A stretch of DNA of 64,000 bases from Caulobacter sp. (GTDB taxonomy: Bacteria > Pseudomonadota > Alphaproteobacteria > Caulobacterales > Caulobacteraceae). This document shows, in pieces, positions 35,288 through 44,600 of the stretch. The stretch spans positions 124,001 through 188,000 of the forward strand of contig JAHBYC010000001.1 of NCBI GenBank assembly GCA_019636175.1, in the 5' to 3' direction. The notes under the pieces are model-generated. The model was not told where the DNA came from, did no database searches, and saw only the letters and a list, made by a program, of their open reading frames with translations. How positions within the stretch are numbered: the first letter of the stretch is position 1; every line of letters begins with the position of its first letter. The translations under genes and the position numbers were made by a program.

Positions 35288-36313
35288 CTACTCAGCCATC
35301 GCCGAATAGGGCTCCAGGATCAGGATCCGCAGATCGTCTTCGGGCACGAAATCGGTCTTGCGAAGCTCGAAGCGCGTCGGGCTGATCTTTTTCACGCCAT
35401 CGCCGCAGAAGCTGACCAGATTTGTGGCCGCCCCCTTGTCGACGACCAGCCGGAAGTCGCCGATGTTTCTGGCCCAGTTGGCGCCGGTGGTCAGGATGTA
35501 GGCGATGCGCAGTTCCTGGAAGCCGGAGAAATTGGGCGCCTGGCGCTGCCGTTCCACCGTCGCCAGCAAGTCCTTGTCGATGCAGTAGTCGCGGGTCATG
35601 GCCCGGGTCTGGTCGGCGGCGTCGCCCTCCAGACCCCACATCGAGCTGCCCAGCAGGCTGGAAACGCTGCCGCCGACGGACGGCTTGTAGCGGTGCTCGA
35701 CAAACACCTCTTTTCCCGGGGGAAACACCTGGGTCCAGTAGAAGGTGGTCTTCAGCACCCATGACGGCGTCATGTGCTTTTCCCAGCCCTTGCCGACGTC
35801 GTATTCGTCGACCCAGGCTAGGCCCAGATCAATAGCTTCCTGGCGGTCCGCGGCGCTCAGGGCGTCGAGCGCCCTGCCGGCCTCGGGACGGTGCGCCGCC
35901 AGGGGAACGCCGTGGCCCTTCAGCCATTCGGTGCGATCCAGCCCGTTCACGAGAGCCTTCTGTTCGACCTGCGCCTTGACCGGCGCGCCGTCCACCGTGG
36001 TGGCGAAGTCGAGGAGATTGGTCGCGTCATCGCTCGGCAGGCCATGATCGGTCTCGAAGAAGCCCTCGCCGCCGATGTCGGGCATCGGAAAGGCGACGAT
36101 GGTGCGGACAGGCTTGTCGCTGATGTTGATGAAGCGATAGCGGACGACGATCTCCTCGCGACTGATGAACAGATCTTCGGACCGCATCTCGATCCGGTCG
36201 CTGTGGGTCAGGATCAACCCGCCCGCGGCCAGTTCGGCCGAGGAGTCGTTGGCCAGGACCGGCGTCGCCAGCAGGACCGCCGTCATCGCCACAGCCATCG
36301 CAAATCGCGTCAT
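35288..36313 (-). CDS. Secreted DUF4424 family protein
   Basis: A 341-residue protein with a signal peptide (residues 1-21, ending VLAN). The mature part matches the DUF4424 family, periplasmic proteins of unknown role: SSAELAAGGLILTHSDRIEMRSEDLFIS, then RYRFINISDKPVRTIVAFPMPDIGG, and a C-terminal FELRKTDFVPEDDLRILIL. Several aromatic strands (FYWTQVFPPG, FVEHRYKPSVG) suggest a beta-rich fold. The ATG overlaps the rnr stop by 4 bases, so it follows rnr in one transcript, although the two functions are unrelated. Confidence 0.87.
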   Translation of the reverse strand: MTRFAMAVAMTAVLLATPVLANDSSAELAAGGLILTHSDRIEMRSEDLFISREEIVVRYRFINISDKPVRTIVAFPMPDIGGEGFFETDHGLPSDDATNLLDFATTVDGAPVKAQVEQKALVNGLDRTEWLKGHGVPLAAHRPEAGRALDALSAADRQEAIDLGLAWVDEYDVGKGWEKHMTPSWVLKTTFYWTQVFPPGKEVFVEHRYKPSVGGSVSSLLGSSMWGLEGDAADQTRAMTRDYCIDKDLLATVERQRQAPNFSGFQELRIAYILTTGANWARNIGDFRLVVDKGAATNLVSFCGDGVKKISPTRFELRKTDFVPEDDLRILILEPYSAMAE

Positions 36314-38646
36314 CGCTTCTTCTTGCCTCCACCCTTGCCGGTCTTTCCCGGCGCCCTCGAGAACCCGGGGCCGCCCTTGCGCGGCGGTCCGCCCCGCGTC
36401 TTGCCACCATCCCTGAACTTGCGACGCGGGCTAAGGGGGGCGGTCCTGGCGTTGGGATCGGCGGCCATCGGTTCACTGAGCATCTCGAACAGCAGGCCGC
36501 CAGTGACGGGCGTGGCCTCTCGCAGTCGCACCTCGACCCGCATCCCCAGAGGCCAACGCTTGCCGGTGCGCTCGCCGACCAGGGCGTGGCTGCGCTCGTC
36601 GTGGACGAAGTATTCCTCGCCAAGGCTGGAAACCGGAACCAGGCCGTCGGCGCCGGTCTCGTCCAGGCGGATAAACAGACCAAAGCGGGTCACGCCGGTG
36701 ATGCGACCCTCGAACTCCGCCCCGACCCTGTCGGCCAGGAAGGCGGCGACATAGCGGTCCGTGGCGTCCCGCTCGGCGGCCATGCTGCGGCGTTCGGCGA
36801 AGGTGATCCGCTCGGCGGTGTCCTTGATCTGGCTGATGTCGCCGTCCGTCAGACCATCGTCGCCCAGGCCCAGGGCGCGGATCAGGGCGCGATGAACGAT
36901 CAGGTCGGCGTAGCGGCGGATCGGGCTGGTGAAGTGGGCGTAGCGGGCCAGATTGAGGCCGAAGTGGCCGATATTGTCGCTGCTGTAATGGGCCTGCATC
37001 TGGGTGCGCAGGACCACCTCATTGATGATGTCGGCGTGCGGGCTTTCCCGGGTCTCGCCGAGCAGCTTGTTGAACCGGTCGGTGCGCGGCGCCTCGCCCT
37101 TGTTCCAGGGCAGGCCCAGCGTCTCCAGAAACTCCGCCAGCGACTGCACCTTTTCCAGGCTGGGAGTGTCGTGGACCCGGTAGATCAGGGGCGTGCGCTT
37201 CTGTTCCAGGGTCTCGGCGGCGCAGACGTTGGCCTGCACCATCATCTCCTCGATGAGCTGGTGAGCCTCCAGCGACCGGCGCTTCTCGATCGAGACCACA
37301 TGCCCTTCGGCGTCGATGCGAATGCGCCGCTCGTCACTCTGGATGGCCAGGGGCGAGCGGGCTTTGCGGCCCTTCAGCATGACATGATAGGCGGCCCAGA
37401 GCGGCTTGATGACCCCGTCCAGCAGCGGACCGGTCTGATCGTCGGGTTGGCCGTCGATGGCGTTCTGGGCCTGCTCGTAGGACAGCTTGGCGGCGGAGCG
37501 CATCAGTCCGCGGACGAACCGGTGGCCGCGCTTGCGACCATCTGCGTCGAACACCATCCGCACAGCCATGCAGGCGCGGTTCTCACCCTCGCGCAGCGAG
37601 CACAGGCCCGCCGACAGCCGTTCGGGCAGCATCGGCTCGACCCGGTCGGGGAAGTAGGTGCTGTTGCCCTTCTCGCGAGCCTCGTTGTCCAGCGCCATGC
37701 CGTGGCGGACGTAGGCGGCGACGTCGGCGATGGCGACCCAAACGATCCAGCCGCCGGCGTTCTTCGGATCCGGGTCGGGATGGGCCAGCACGGCGTCGTC
37801 GTGGTCGCGGGCGTCCGCCGGATCGATGGTGACCAGCGGCAGGTCGCGCAGGTCCTCGCGCCCCTTGAGCGTCGGCTCCTTCGCGGCAGCCGCCTCGGCC
37901 TCCGCCGCGGCGCTGAAGCCCACCGGGATGCCGTGGCTGTGGATGGCGATCAGCGAGGCGGCGCGGGCGTCGTCCTCGCGGCCGACGACCTCGAGCAGCT
38001 TGCCCTGCTTGGGGCCATAGCGAGGGCCATGGCCGGCCTGCATCTGGGCGAGGACCAGGTCGCCATCCTTCAGATCACGCCCCTCGAATTCCGGCAGCAG
38101 CAGGACGTCCTTGCTCTTGCGGTCGACCGGCTCGACCCGCACCTCCCTGCGGACCTTGCGGATGACCCCCAGGACGCGATGGGCGCTCTGTCCCAGCCGC
38201 TTGATGACCCGCGCCTCGATCTCGCCGGTTTCCAGGCGCTCGAACCGGACCAGCAGCTTGTCGCCCAGGCCGGGCGCGCCTGCCGTCGCCTCATTGCGGT
38301 CCGGAGCCAGGCGGGCGAGGGGAGCGTCTTCCCCCTTGCTCAGCCGCACGAACAGGTCGCCATCGGCGTCGCGCTCGACAACCTCGGCGACACCGACGGG
38401 GGGCAGGGCGCCGGCCTCGGCGAAACCGCGCCGGCCGCGCTTGCCAAGGGCGCCCTGGCTTTCCAGCTCGCGCAGCATCTCCCGCAGGGCCCGGCGATCG
38501 GCGCCCTTGAGGCCGAAATGGCGGGCGATGTCGGCCTTGCCTGCTTCCCCCGCATCGCGAAGGAAGGCGAGCAGGGTGTCGCGGTCAGGCAGGCCTTGCG
38601 GCGCGCGGGGGGTCTTGGTCGCCTTTGGGGCTTTGAGTTTGGCCAT
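36310..38646 (-). CDS. rnr: Ribonuclease R
   Basis: RNase R is a 3 prime to 5 prime exoribonuclease that handles structured RNA and takes part in quality control. The 778-residue protein has an N-terminal helix-turn-helix and cold-shock-like region (1-250), the RNB domain with its acidic site TIDPADARDHDDAV, the STYFPDRVEPMLPERL segment, and an S1 domain at about 655-735. The Lys/Gly/Arg-rich C-terminal tail (from about residue 745) is usual for RNase R. It lies next to topA and the autotransporter block, all on the minus strand. Confidence 0.96.
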   Translation of the reverse strand: MAKLKAPKATKTPRAPQGLPDRDTLLAFLRDAGEAGKADIARHFGLKGADRRALREMLRELESQGALGKRGRRGFAEAGALPPVGVAEVVERDADGDLFVRLSKGEDAPLARLAPDRNEATAGAPGLGDKLLVRFERLETGEIEARVIKRLGQSAHRVLGVIRKVRREVRVEPVDRKSKDVLLLPEFEGRDLKDGDLVLAQMQAGHGPRYGPKQGKLLEVVGREDDARAASLIAIHSHGIPVGFSAAAEAEAAAAKEPTLKGREDLRDLPLVTIDPADARDHDDAVLAHPDPDPKNAGGWIVWVAIADVAAYVRHGMALDNEAREKGNSTYFPDRVEPMLPERLSAGLCSLREGENRACMAVRMVFDADGRKRGHRFVRGLMRSAAKLSYEQAQNAIDGQPDDQTGPLLDGVIKPLWAAYHVMLKGRKARSPLAIQSDERRIRIDAEGHVVSIEKRRSLEAHQLIEEMMVQANVCAAETLEQKRTPLIYRVHDTPSLEKVQSLAEFLETLGLPWNKGEAPRTDRFNKLLGETRESPHADIINEVVLRTQMQAHYSSDNIGHFGLNLARYAHFTSPIRRYADLIVHRALIRALGLGDDGLTDGDISQIKDTAERITFAERRSMAAERDATDRYVAAFLADRVGAEFEGRITGVTRFGLFIRLDETGADGLVPVSSLGEEYFVHDERSHALVGERTGKRWPLGMRVEVRLREATPVTGGLLFEMLSEPMAADPNARTAPLSPRRKFRDGGKTRGGPPRKGGPGFSRAPGKTGKGGGKKKR

Positions 38647-38681
38647 GTCCTGCCATACCCCCGCCGGAGCCTGACCCCAAG

Positions 38682-40244
38682 TCAGTAGTCGGCGGTCAGG
38701 CTGTAGCGAATGATTGTGCGCTGTCCCGGGGCAAGGGTCACCGTCCAGGCCCGGCCGCCGGCCTTGGCCTTGTAGGGCAGGCTGGAGCCGCTGATCTTCA
38801 CCGGATAGCCGTAGTCTTCCAGCAGCAGCTCGAAGGCGATCGGGCTGTCGGCGCGACTTTCGACGATTATCTCGTATTTGCGCCGGGTCTTCTTGCCCCG
38901 GGTGGTCTTTTCCACCAGACGCGGCTGGACCGTCACCGATTGCGACCCCCCCACCGTGATGTCGACCGGGCTGCCAACGGCGTTGTTCTTTAGGTCATAG
39001 CTGCCGGCGATCAGGCCGGGGGCCTCGGGACGGGTTTCGGTGACCATCACCCTGCCGCCCGGCAGCGGCAGGCCGAGGCCCTGTGACTTGCGGTTTTCGG
39101 TGCGCAGCAGGGTAGCGGTGGCAAGCGCCGTGGTGTCGGCGCTCCATTCGCCGAAGGGCGAGACACGGAACTGCTGGACCCGTTCAAACGCCACGCCCTC
39201 TGCGTCCAGCATCAGCAGCTGCTTGGTCTGCCGCGCCGCGACCGTCGTCGGATAGGGCAGGGTGTAGAGCTTGTAGTCGCCCAGCTCCGACTGTTCGGCC
39301 TTCTTCTGGGCCGCGACCCTCATTTCGGGAGCCGGCGGCGGCGGTGGAGGCGGGGGCGGGGCCATGGGGGCCGGCGGCGGAGGCGGCGGCGGAACCGCCT
39401 CTTCATCGTAGTCCACCTCGATCGGCCAGCAGGCGTCGTCTCGCCCCTTGGCGCGCGCCACGGTCGCCCGGGTGCGCCAGCTGCGGGCCACGTCGCCGGC
39501 CACCACCTGGGTCGGGGCGTCGACGAAGCTGGTTCCGCTGTCGTTGCTGAGGGTGATCCAGCCGGTGAGGTCCAGCGTGCGTCCGTCGGCGCGGACATTG
39601 GCGACGTAATTGGCCTTCCAGTTCAGCCCCACCGCCAGATAACTCAGCCGCACGCGGTAACTGCCGGCGGTCTTGGCCCGCACCTTCATCGACAGGGTGG
39701 GCTTGTCCGACAGGCCCTTGGGAATGCTGTCGAACACCAGCCGCTCCGGCTCGCCGCTGCAGCCGAGCGCCTCGAAGTGGCCGTCGATCTCAAGGATGAC
39801 CCCTCGGGGCCCGGTGCGCAGGATCGCCTTCTGCTCGGTGACCGCCCCCGTCTTCGGATTGGTGCGGATCAGCCGCACGGGGGCGCCCAGAGACCCTTCG
39901 ATCAGGGAACCGGGGCTGAGCAGGTCATAGTCCTGATTTCGCTCCAGCAGCACCGCCGGAAGGCCGTCCAGCGCTGCCGTGGCCGGCACGATGCCGTCGG
40001 CGACTCCGCGAAAGACGATGCGGCTGTCTCCGGCCGGGACCTCGATGGTGCGCCATTCGGTCACCATCGCCAGACCCGAACGGCCGTCGAAATAGCCGCG
40101 CGCCCCGTTGGGGTCCTGATAGACCGTCAGGGCGACGGATTCCGCCTTTTCCGAAGTCGCGCCGGCCGTCTGGGCCCGGGCCGCGCCGGCGGCGAGACAC
40201 AGGGCGAGCGTCGCCAGCAGCCAGCTTCGCGCGGGTCTGCGCAT
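38682..40244 (-). CDS. Secreted DUF4139 family protein with proline-rich insert
   Basis: A 520-residue exported protein (signal peptide residues 1-24) of the DUF4139 (mucoidy inhibitor A-like) family. The GLNWKANYVANV strand pair, the DLTGWITLSNDSGTSFVDA block and the PFGEWSADTTALATA region match its upstream paralogue. It differs in a proline run at about residues 280-310, just after EVDYDEEAVP and rich in PPPPPP and MAPPPP, followed by an Ala/Lys/Gln helix. The C-terminal ends in a strand-rich RYSLTADY. Only 3 bases separate it from the paralogue. Function unknown. Confidence 0.88.
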   Translation of the reverse strand: MRRPARSWLLATLALCLAAGAARAQTAGATSEKAESVALTVYQDPNGARGYFDGRSGLAMVTEWRTIEVPAGDSRIVFRGVADGIVPATAALDGLPAVLLERNQDYDLLSPGSLIEGSLGAPVRLIRTNPKTGAVTEQKAILRTGPRGVILEIDGHFEALGCSGEPERLVFDSIPKGLSDKPTLSMKVRAKTAGSYRVRLSYLAVGLNWKANYVANVRADGRTLDLTGWITLSNDSGTSFVDAPTQVVAGDVARSWRTRATVARAKGRDDACWPIEVDYDEEAVPPPPPPPAPMAPPPPPPPPPAPEMRVAAQKKAEQSELGDYKLYTLPYPTTVAARQTKQLLMLDAEGVAFERVQQFRVSPFGEWSADTTALATATLLRTENRKSQGLGLPLPGGRVMVTETRPEAPGLIAGSYDLKNNAVGSPVDITVGGSQSVTVQPRLVEKTTRGKKTRRKYEIIVESRADSPIAFELLLEDYGYPVKISGSSLPYKAKAGGRAWTVTLAPGQRTIIRYSLTADY

Positions 40245-40247
40245 GGA

Positions 40248-41591
40248 TCAGTACCCGCTGTCGACCGTGAAGGTCAGGGTCGTCTCGCCGTTGGCCGGCA
40301 CCGGCACATCCCAGGCCAGGGTGTCGGCGTTCAGCTTGCGGCCCTTGATGCTCTCCTCGATCAGCTTGCCGTCGCGGCCAAGGCCGGACTGGCGAACCTG
40401 AACCACCACCGGCTCGGGCCGGGCGTTCCGCACCAGATAGCTCATCTGGTAGCGGGTCTTGGTGTTGCTGCGCTTGTCCTGGTTGACGATGGTCGGCTGC
40501 AGGGTGACGTCGAAGGCCTGTCCGGTTTGCAGCGAGAGTTCAGACCCGGCCGGGGTGTGGCCGATGTTGCTCTCGCCGATGAACTTGGGATTGCCTGCCG
40601 CATCGCGAACGTAGAACCGCACGGTCCCGGCCGGCATCGGCGCGCCCTGGCCGCCGCCCGCGGCGAACTCCAGCTTCACCGCCGCGGCGATCGGCTGTTC
40701 CTGGCTGCGGAACCCGCCCATGTCGACCCGGTAGGCCTTCTTCGCCGGCGCGCCGATCACGTCCAGAAAGCTGACCTGCTTGGTCTGGTTCTGGGCGATC
40801 GTGGTCCGCTCCTTCAGCGGATAGATGTAGTAGTCCGACAGCGGCGTGGCCGCGCCCGTCATGGTTCCGGCGGAGGTCATGGCCGGCGGGCTGTAGGTGA
40901 TGCCGCGTCCGACATTGCCGGCCACCAGCTGCACCTCGGCGTCATCGAAGGAGACGCCGGCGGTGTTTTCCAGGGTGATCCAGCCCTGCATGTCGATCTT
41001 GCCGTTCTTCTCGTCGAACAGGGCCACATAGTCGGCGCTCCAGCCCAGGCCGCCGGTCAGGTAGGTCAGCTTGGTCTCGCGCGGGCCGGCCTTTTCGGCG
41101 TCAACCGTAACCGACAGGGTGGGGCGGGCGCGGAGGTTGGGCGGCACCTTGTCGAAGATGACCCGGGTCGGAACGCCATCCTCGCGCAGGATCTCGATCC
41201 GGTCGCCGATCTGCAGCACCACGCCATTGTTGACCGCCAGCACCTTGGCGCTCTCGGTGACCTGGGTCCCGTTGCCGGGGTTGGTGCGGACGATCTTCAC
41301 CGTCTCGCCGACGGCCTTGTTCATCAGGGTCTGGGGCGAGAGCAGGTCGTAGTCGAAGTTCTGCTCGATGATCTCGATGCCCGGCGCCGAGAGGGTGACG
41401 GTCTCGCTCTGGATTTCCGGGGAAACATCCTTGAATTCAAGACGTTGACGGCCCCCCGTGAGGTTTTCGGTGCGAATGTCCTGCACCAGGCTGCGGCCCG
41501 AATTATAGATGGTCACCGACAGCTTGCGGGGCTCGGCCGAGGCCGCCGTCGCCAGGGCGATCAGTCCGACCGTGAGAAAAACGCTGCGCAT
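40248..41591 (-). CDS. Secreted DUF4139 family protein (first of a pair)
   Basis: A 447-residue exported protein (signal peptide residues 1-19, ending ASAEP). Its body matches DUF4139/DUF4140: KLSVTIYNSGRSLVQDI, FDYDLLSPQTLM, GGLGWSADYVALF, GWITLENTAGVSFDDAEV and the C-terminal VPVPANGETTLTFTVDSGY. Comparable segments occur in the next gene, so the pair is an old tandem duplication. Its only linker is a short TSAGTMTGAATPL run; it lacks the proline insert. It lies downstream of the large autotransporter on the same strand, and a hairpin-forming repeat precedes the start. Confidence 0.88.
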   Translation of the reverse strand: MRSVFLTVGLIALATAASAEPRKLSVTIYNSGRSLVQDIRTENLTGGRQRLEFKDVSPEIQSETVTLSAPGIEIIEQNFDYDLLSPQTLMNKAVGETVKIVRTNPGNGTQVTESAKVLAVNNGVVLQIGDRIEILREDGVPTRVIFDKVPPNLRARPTLSVTVDAEKAGPRETKLTYLTGGLGWSADYVALFDEKNGKIDMQGWITLENTAGVSFDDAEVQLVAGNVGRGITYSPPAMTSAGTMTGAATPLSDYYIYPLKERTTIAQNQTKQVSFLDVIGAPAKKAYRVDMGGFRSQEQPIAAAVKLEFAAGGGQGAPMPAGTVRFYVRDAAGNPKFIGESNIGHTPAGSELSLQTGQAFDVTLQPTIVNQDKRSNTKTRYQMSYLVRNARPEPVVVQVRQSGLGRDGKLIEESIKGRKLNADTLAWDVPVPANGETTLTFTVDSGY

Positions 41592-41596
41592 GAGCT

Positions 41597-41636
41597 GCTC
41601 CGGGACATTCAGATTCCGCGAAATCTGTCACGGAGC
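41597..41636. promoter_or_regulatory. Double inverted repeat between autotransporter and DUF4139 genes
   Basis: GCTCCG (41597-41602) pairs with CGGAGC (41631-41636). Inside them CAGATT (41610-41615) and AATCTG (41622-41627) form a second stem with a 6-base loop. The structure lies 6 to 45 bases before the start of the first DUF4139 gene (41591) in its transcribed leader. It could be a terminator for the autotransporter, an operator or a translational control site. Confidence 0.45.
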
Positions 41637-41682
41637 GCGAAACGGCGTCCATCCCCTTTTGCAGTGCGCCGTCTTCCCGGCG

Positions 41683-44600
41683 CTAGAAGATCATCCTGCC
41701 GGCCAGCATCACATTGTAACGATCCTCGCCGTCGGCGGCCTCGTATTCGCCTTCCAGGGCGATGTATGAGGTCGGCGATCCGGACTTGATCGACAGCCCG
41801 ACAATCGCCGCGCCATCACCGGGATCGGAGGCTGGCAGGCTGACCCACTGGCCGCCCGAAAAGCGGAAGACCGTATCGCCCACGGTTCCGGACAGGTGCT
41901 GACGATAGCCCAGGCGAAGTTCCGGTCTCCACCAGGTATCCCGCCCAAAGGTCGCGCCGACAGCGATCTCGGCGGCGGCGGACAATCGGCTGCTGGTGCG
42001 ATCCTGGACCCGTTGGTCGAAGGCGCTGCCGCCGCTTTCGACCCGCTCCCCCTCGTGGAAATAGAGGTAGTCGAGGCCCAGGCTGGGGCGCGCGTAGAAG
42101 CGGCCGGCCCGGGCTTCGTAGGCGACATTGGCGCTGGCCGAACCTGTGTAGCCGTTCCAGCCGGAGTCGGCCTCGACGACCAGGGCGGTGGCTGGATCGA
42201 TGAAGACCCTGGACCCTTCCAGCCAGGCGTATCCGGCCGCGCCCCGCATGTTGAAGCTGAGGCCGCCGATCGAGCGACGCCAGTAAACCCCTGCTTCCAC
42301 GAGGGAAATACTGGTTTGTTCACCCACCTGCGCTGCGTCATCCCGCTCGTCGGCGGTGATGAAGGACAGGGTCGTTCCCAACGCGCCGCCGTCTGCGCCC
42401 ATGCTCTCATAGCCGGCCACGAAGCCGAAGGCCTTGGTCTCGGAACCGGCGGAAAGGCCGGCCTCGCGCACCACGCCGGTGTTGATTTCCTGAATCCAGA
42501 AGCTGTCGGGCCCGTAGCGTTCGCGCAGGTCCGGGCGGGTGGCCGTCAGACGTGACACGGTGCGGCTGAGCAGGTCGAGGCTGGAAAACACGCCTTCGCC
42601 CTGGTCCGGGATCATCTGTCGATAGAGACCCAGGAAATCATCGCGGGTTTCGGCGGAGAGGAAGACGTCGCGGATCGTCTCGTCGTTGCCCAGGGCGGCA
42701 TAGACGGCATCGAGAACGCGAGACTCATTCTCGCCCAGCGCCATCTCCTCGGCGGTGCGGCGGCGGACGTCGAGATAGACATCGCCGGCCTGGGTGTCGG
42801 CGGCCGCGGTGACGACGAAGAGATAGGGGGAATATTCGTCGAGGCTGGAGACCAGGCCGCTGACCGTGAGGCCGCCAGGATCGGTCGCGTGGATGATGGT
42901 GTAGCGCTGGGGTCCATCGATCAGGTCGTCCAGCTGCAGGCCCAGTCGGGCGCCGCTCTCCAGGCTGGCGGTGGCGACCTCGAAACGGGTGTTGCCGCCG
43001 GCCGCGGGGTCGGCCGTGATGGTCAGGGTGCTGGCGCCGCTGATGGTGATGCTGCTGGCGGCGATGGTCTCGGCATTGGTGACCGTCAGCTCTCCGCGAA
43101 CCAGATCTATCGTCAGTCGGCCATCGCTGTCGGTGAGGTCGCCGGTCATCTGGGCAAGGCCGTCGGCGGAGCCAAGGATCAGGCTGTCGGCGCCGTCGCC
43201 AAACGAGACCGCGCCGGTCAGGGAGCCGTTGCGGATGTCCAGAACGTCGTCGCCCGAGCCCAGCAGGACGTCGCCGATGATTGACGGTTCCTGGCTGTCG
43301 ACCACGCCATCGCCGTCACTGTCGTAGGCGTCGTCGTCGTCCTTGCTGTCCTTGATCCCGTCATTGTCGGCGTCGTCGTCATCGACATCGAGAACGCCAT
43401 CGTTGTCGTCGTCGGCGTCGATCGCATCGGGAACGCCGTCCGAGTCGCGGTCCGGCGCCAGGGAGTACTGCAGGATGTTGACGCCGGCCGTGTTGGCTCT
43501 CAGGTCGAGGGCGATCGCCTTGCCCTGGATGACCTCGTCATCGGCGTCCTCATTGTCGTCGTCGGTATCGTTCTCGTCATCGGTGGCGTAGATCGTCGCC
43601 TGGATGGATCCGCTGTTCTCGATCCGGCCGAGGGTCCCGCTGCGGTCGATAATGGCGACAGCGTCGCTGTTCTCGCCGCCGGCCACCGCGATGATGCTGC
43701 CGGCGTTGCTCAGGCTGTCGAGGCGGGCGCCGGCGGCCAGGTCCAGGGCGGTCGCCGTGAAGGAGCCTTCATCGGACAGGGGCGCGGAACTGGCGACCAG
43801 GCTGCTGTAGATCGTGCCGTTATTGATCAGGGTCTCGACCGACGCGCCGCTGGTCAAGCGCACCCCCGTGGCGTCGGCGTTGTAGGCCGAGGCGGCGATG
43901 GAGCCGTCCTGCAGGATGCCGCCATCAATGATGGTGGCGTAGCCGGCGTCGCCGCCGATCTGTACGGCGGTGGCGCTGACGTTGTCGAACACGCCGGAGG
44001 CGCTGATGCTGCCGCGAACGATCAGGCCGTAGGCCTCATCACCGGTTCCGACCGCCCCGATCGTGACCGTATTGACGTCCGAACCGATCAGCAGGGCCGG
44101 GGCCGAGCCATAGACGGCCAGGCTGGCCGTTCCCTCGCTGGCGTCCGCGCGACCGTCCTGGTCGAGGTCGTCGTCGGGAATGCCGTCGCCATTGTCATCG
44201 TCATCATCGTCATCGGCGATGCCGTCGTTGTCGTCATCACTGTCGTTGGCGTTGGTCTTGCCGTCGTCGTCGTAGTCGTTGTCGGTGATGCCGTCGTTGT
44301 TGTCGTCGGGATCGTCGGCGTCGAGGATGCCGTCATTGTCGTCGTCGTCGTCATAGACGTCGAGAATGCCGTCTCCGTCGAAGTCGCTGGTCGAAGTCGC
44401 GGAGGCGTCCAGCAAGATCCCGCCGGTGACGTTGGCGGTGACCCGTACGGCCGGCCCGCCCTGCAGCAGGTCATCTTCATCGAGGGCGGCCAGGGCGTCA
44501 TCGTCGCTGGAGCGGCTGGTATATCGGTAGCCGGTGACGACGATCCCGCCCTGGAGGTGGAGGTAGCCGGTGACATCCGCGTCCACCGCCAGGCCGACGG

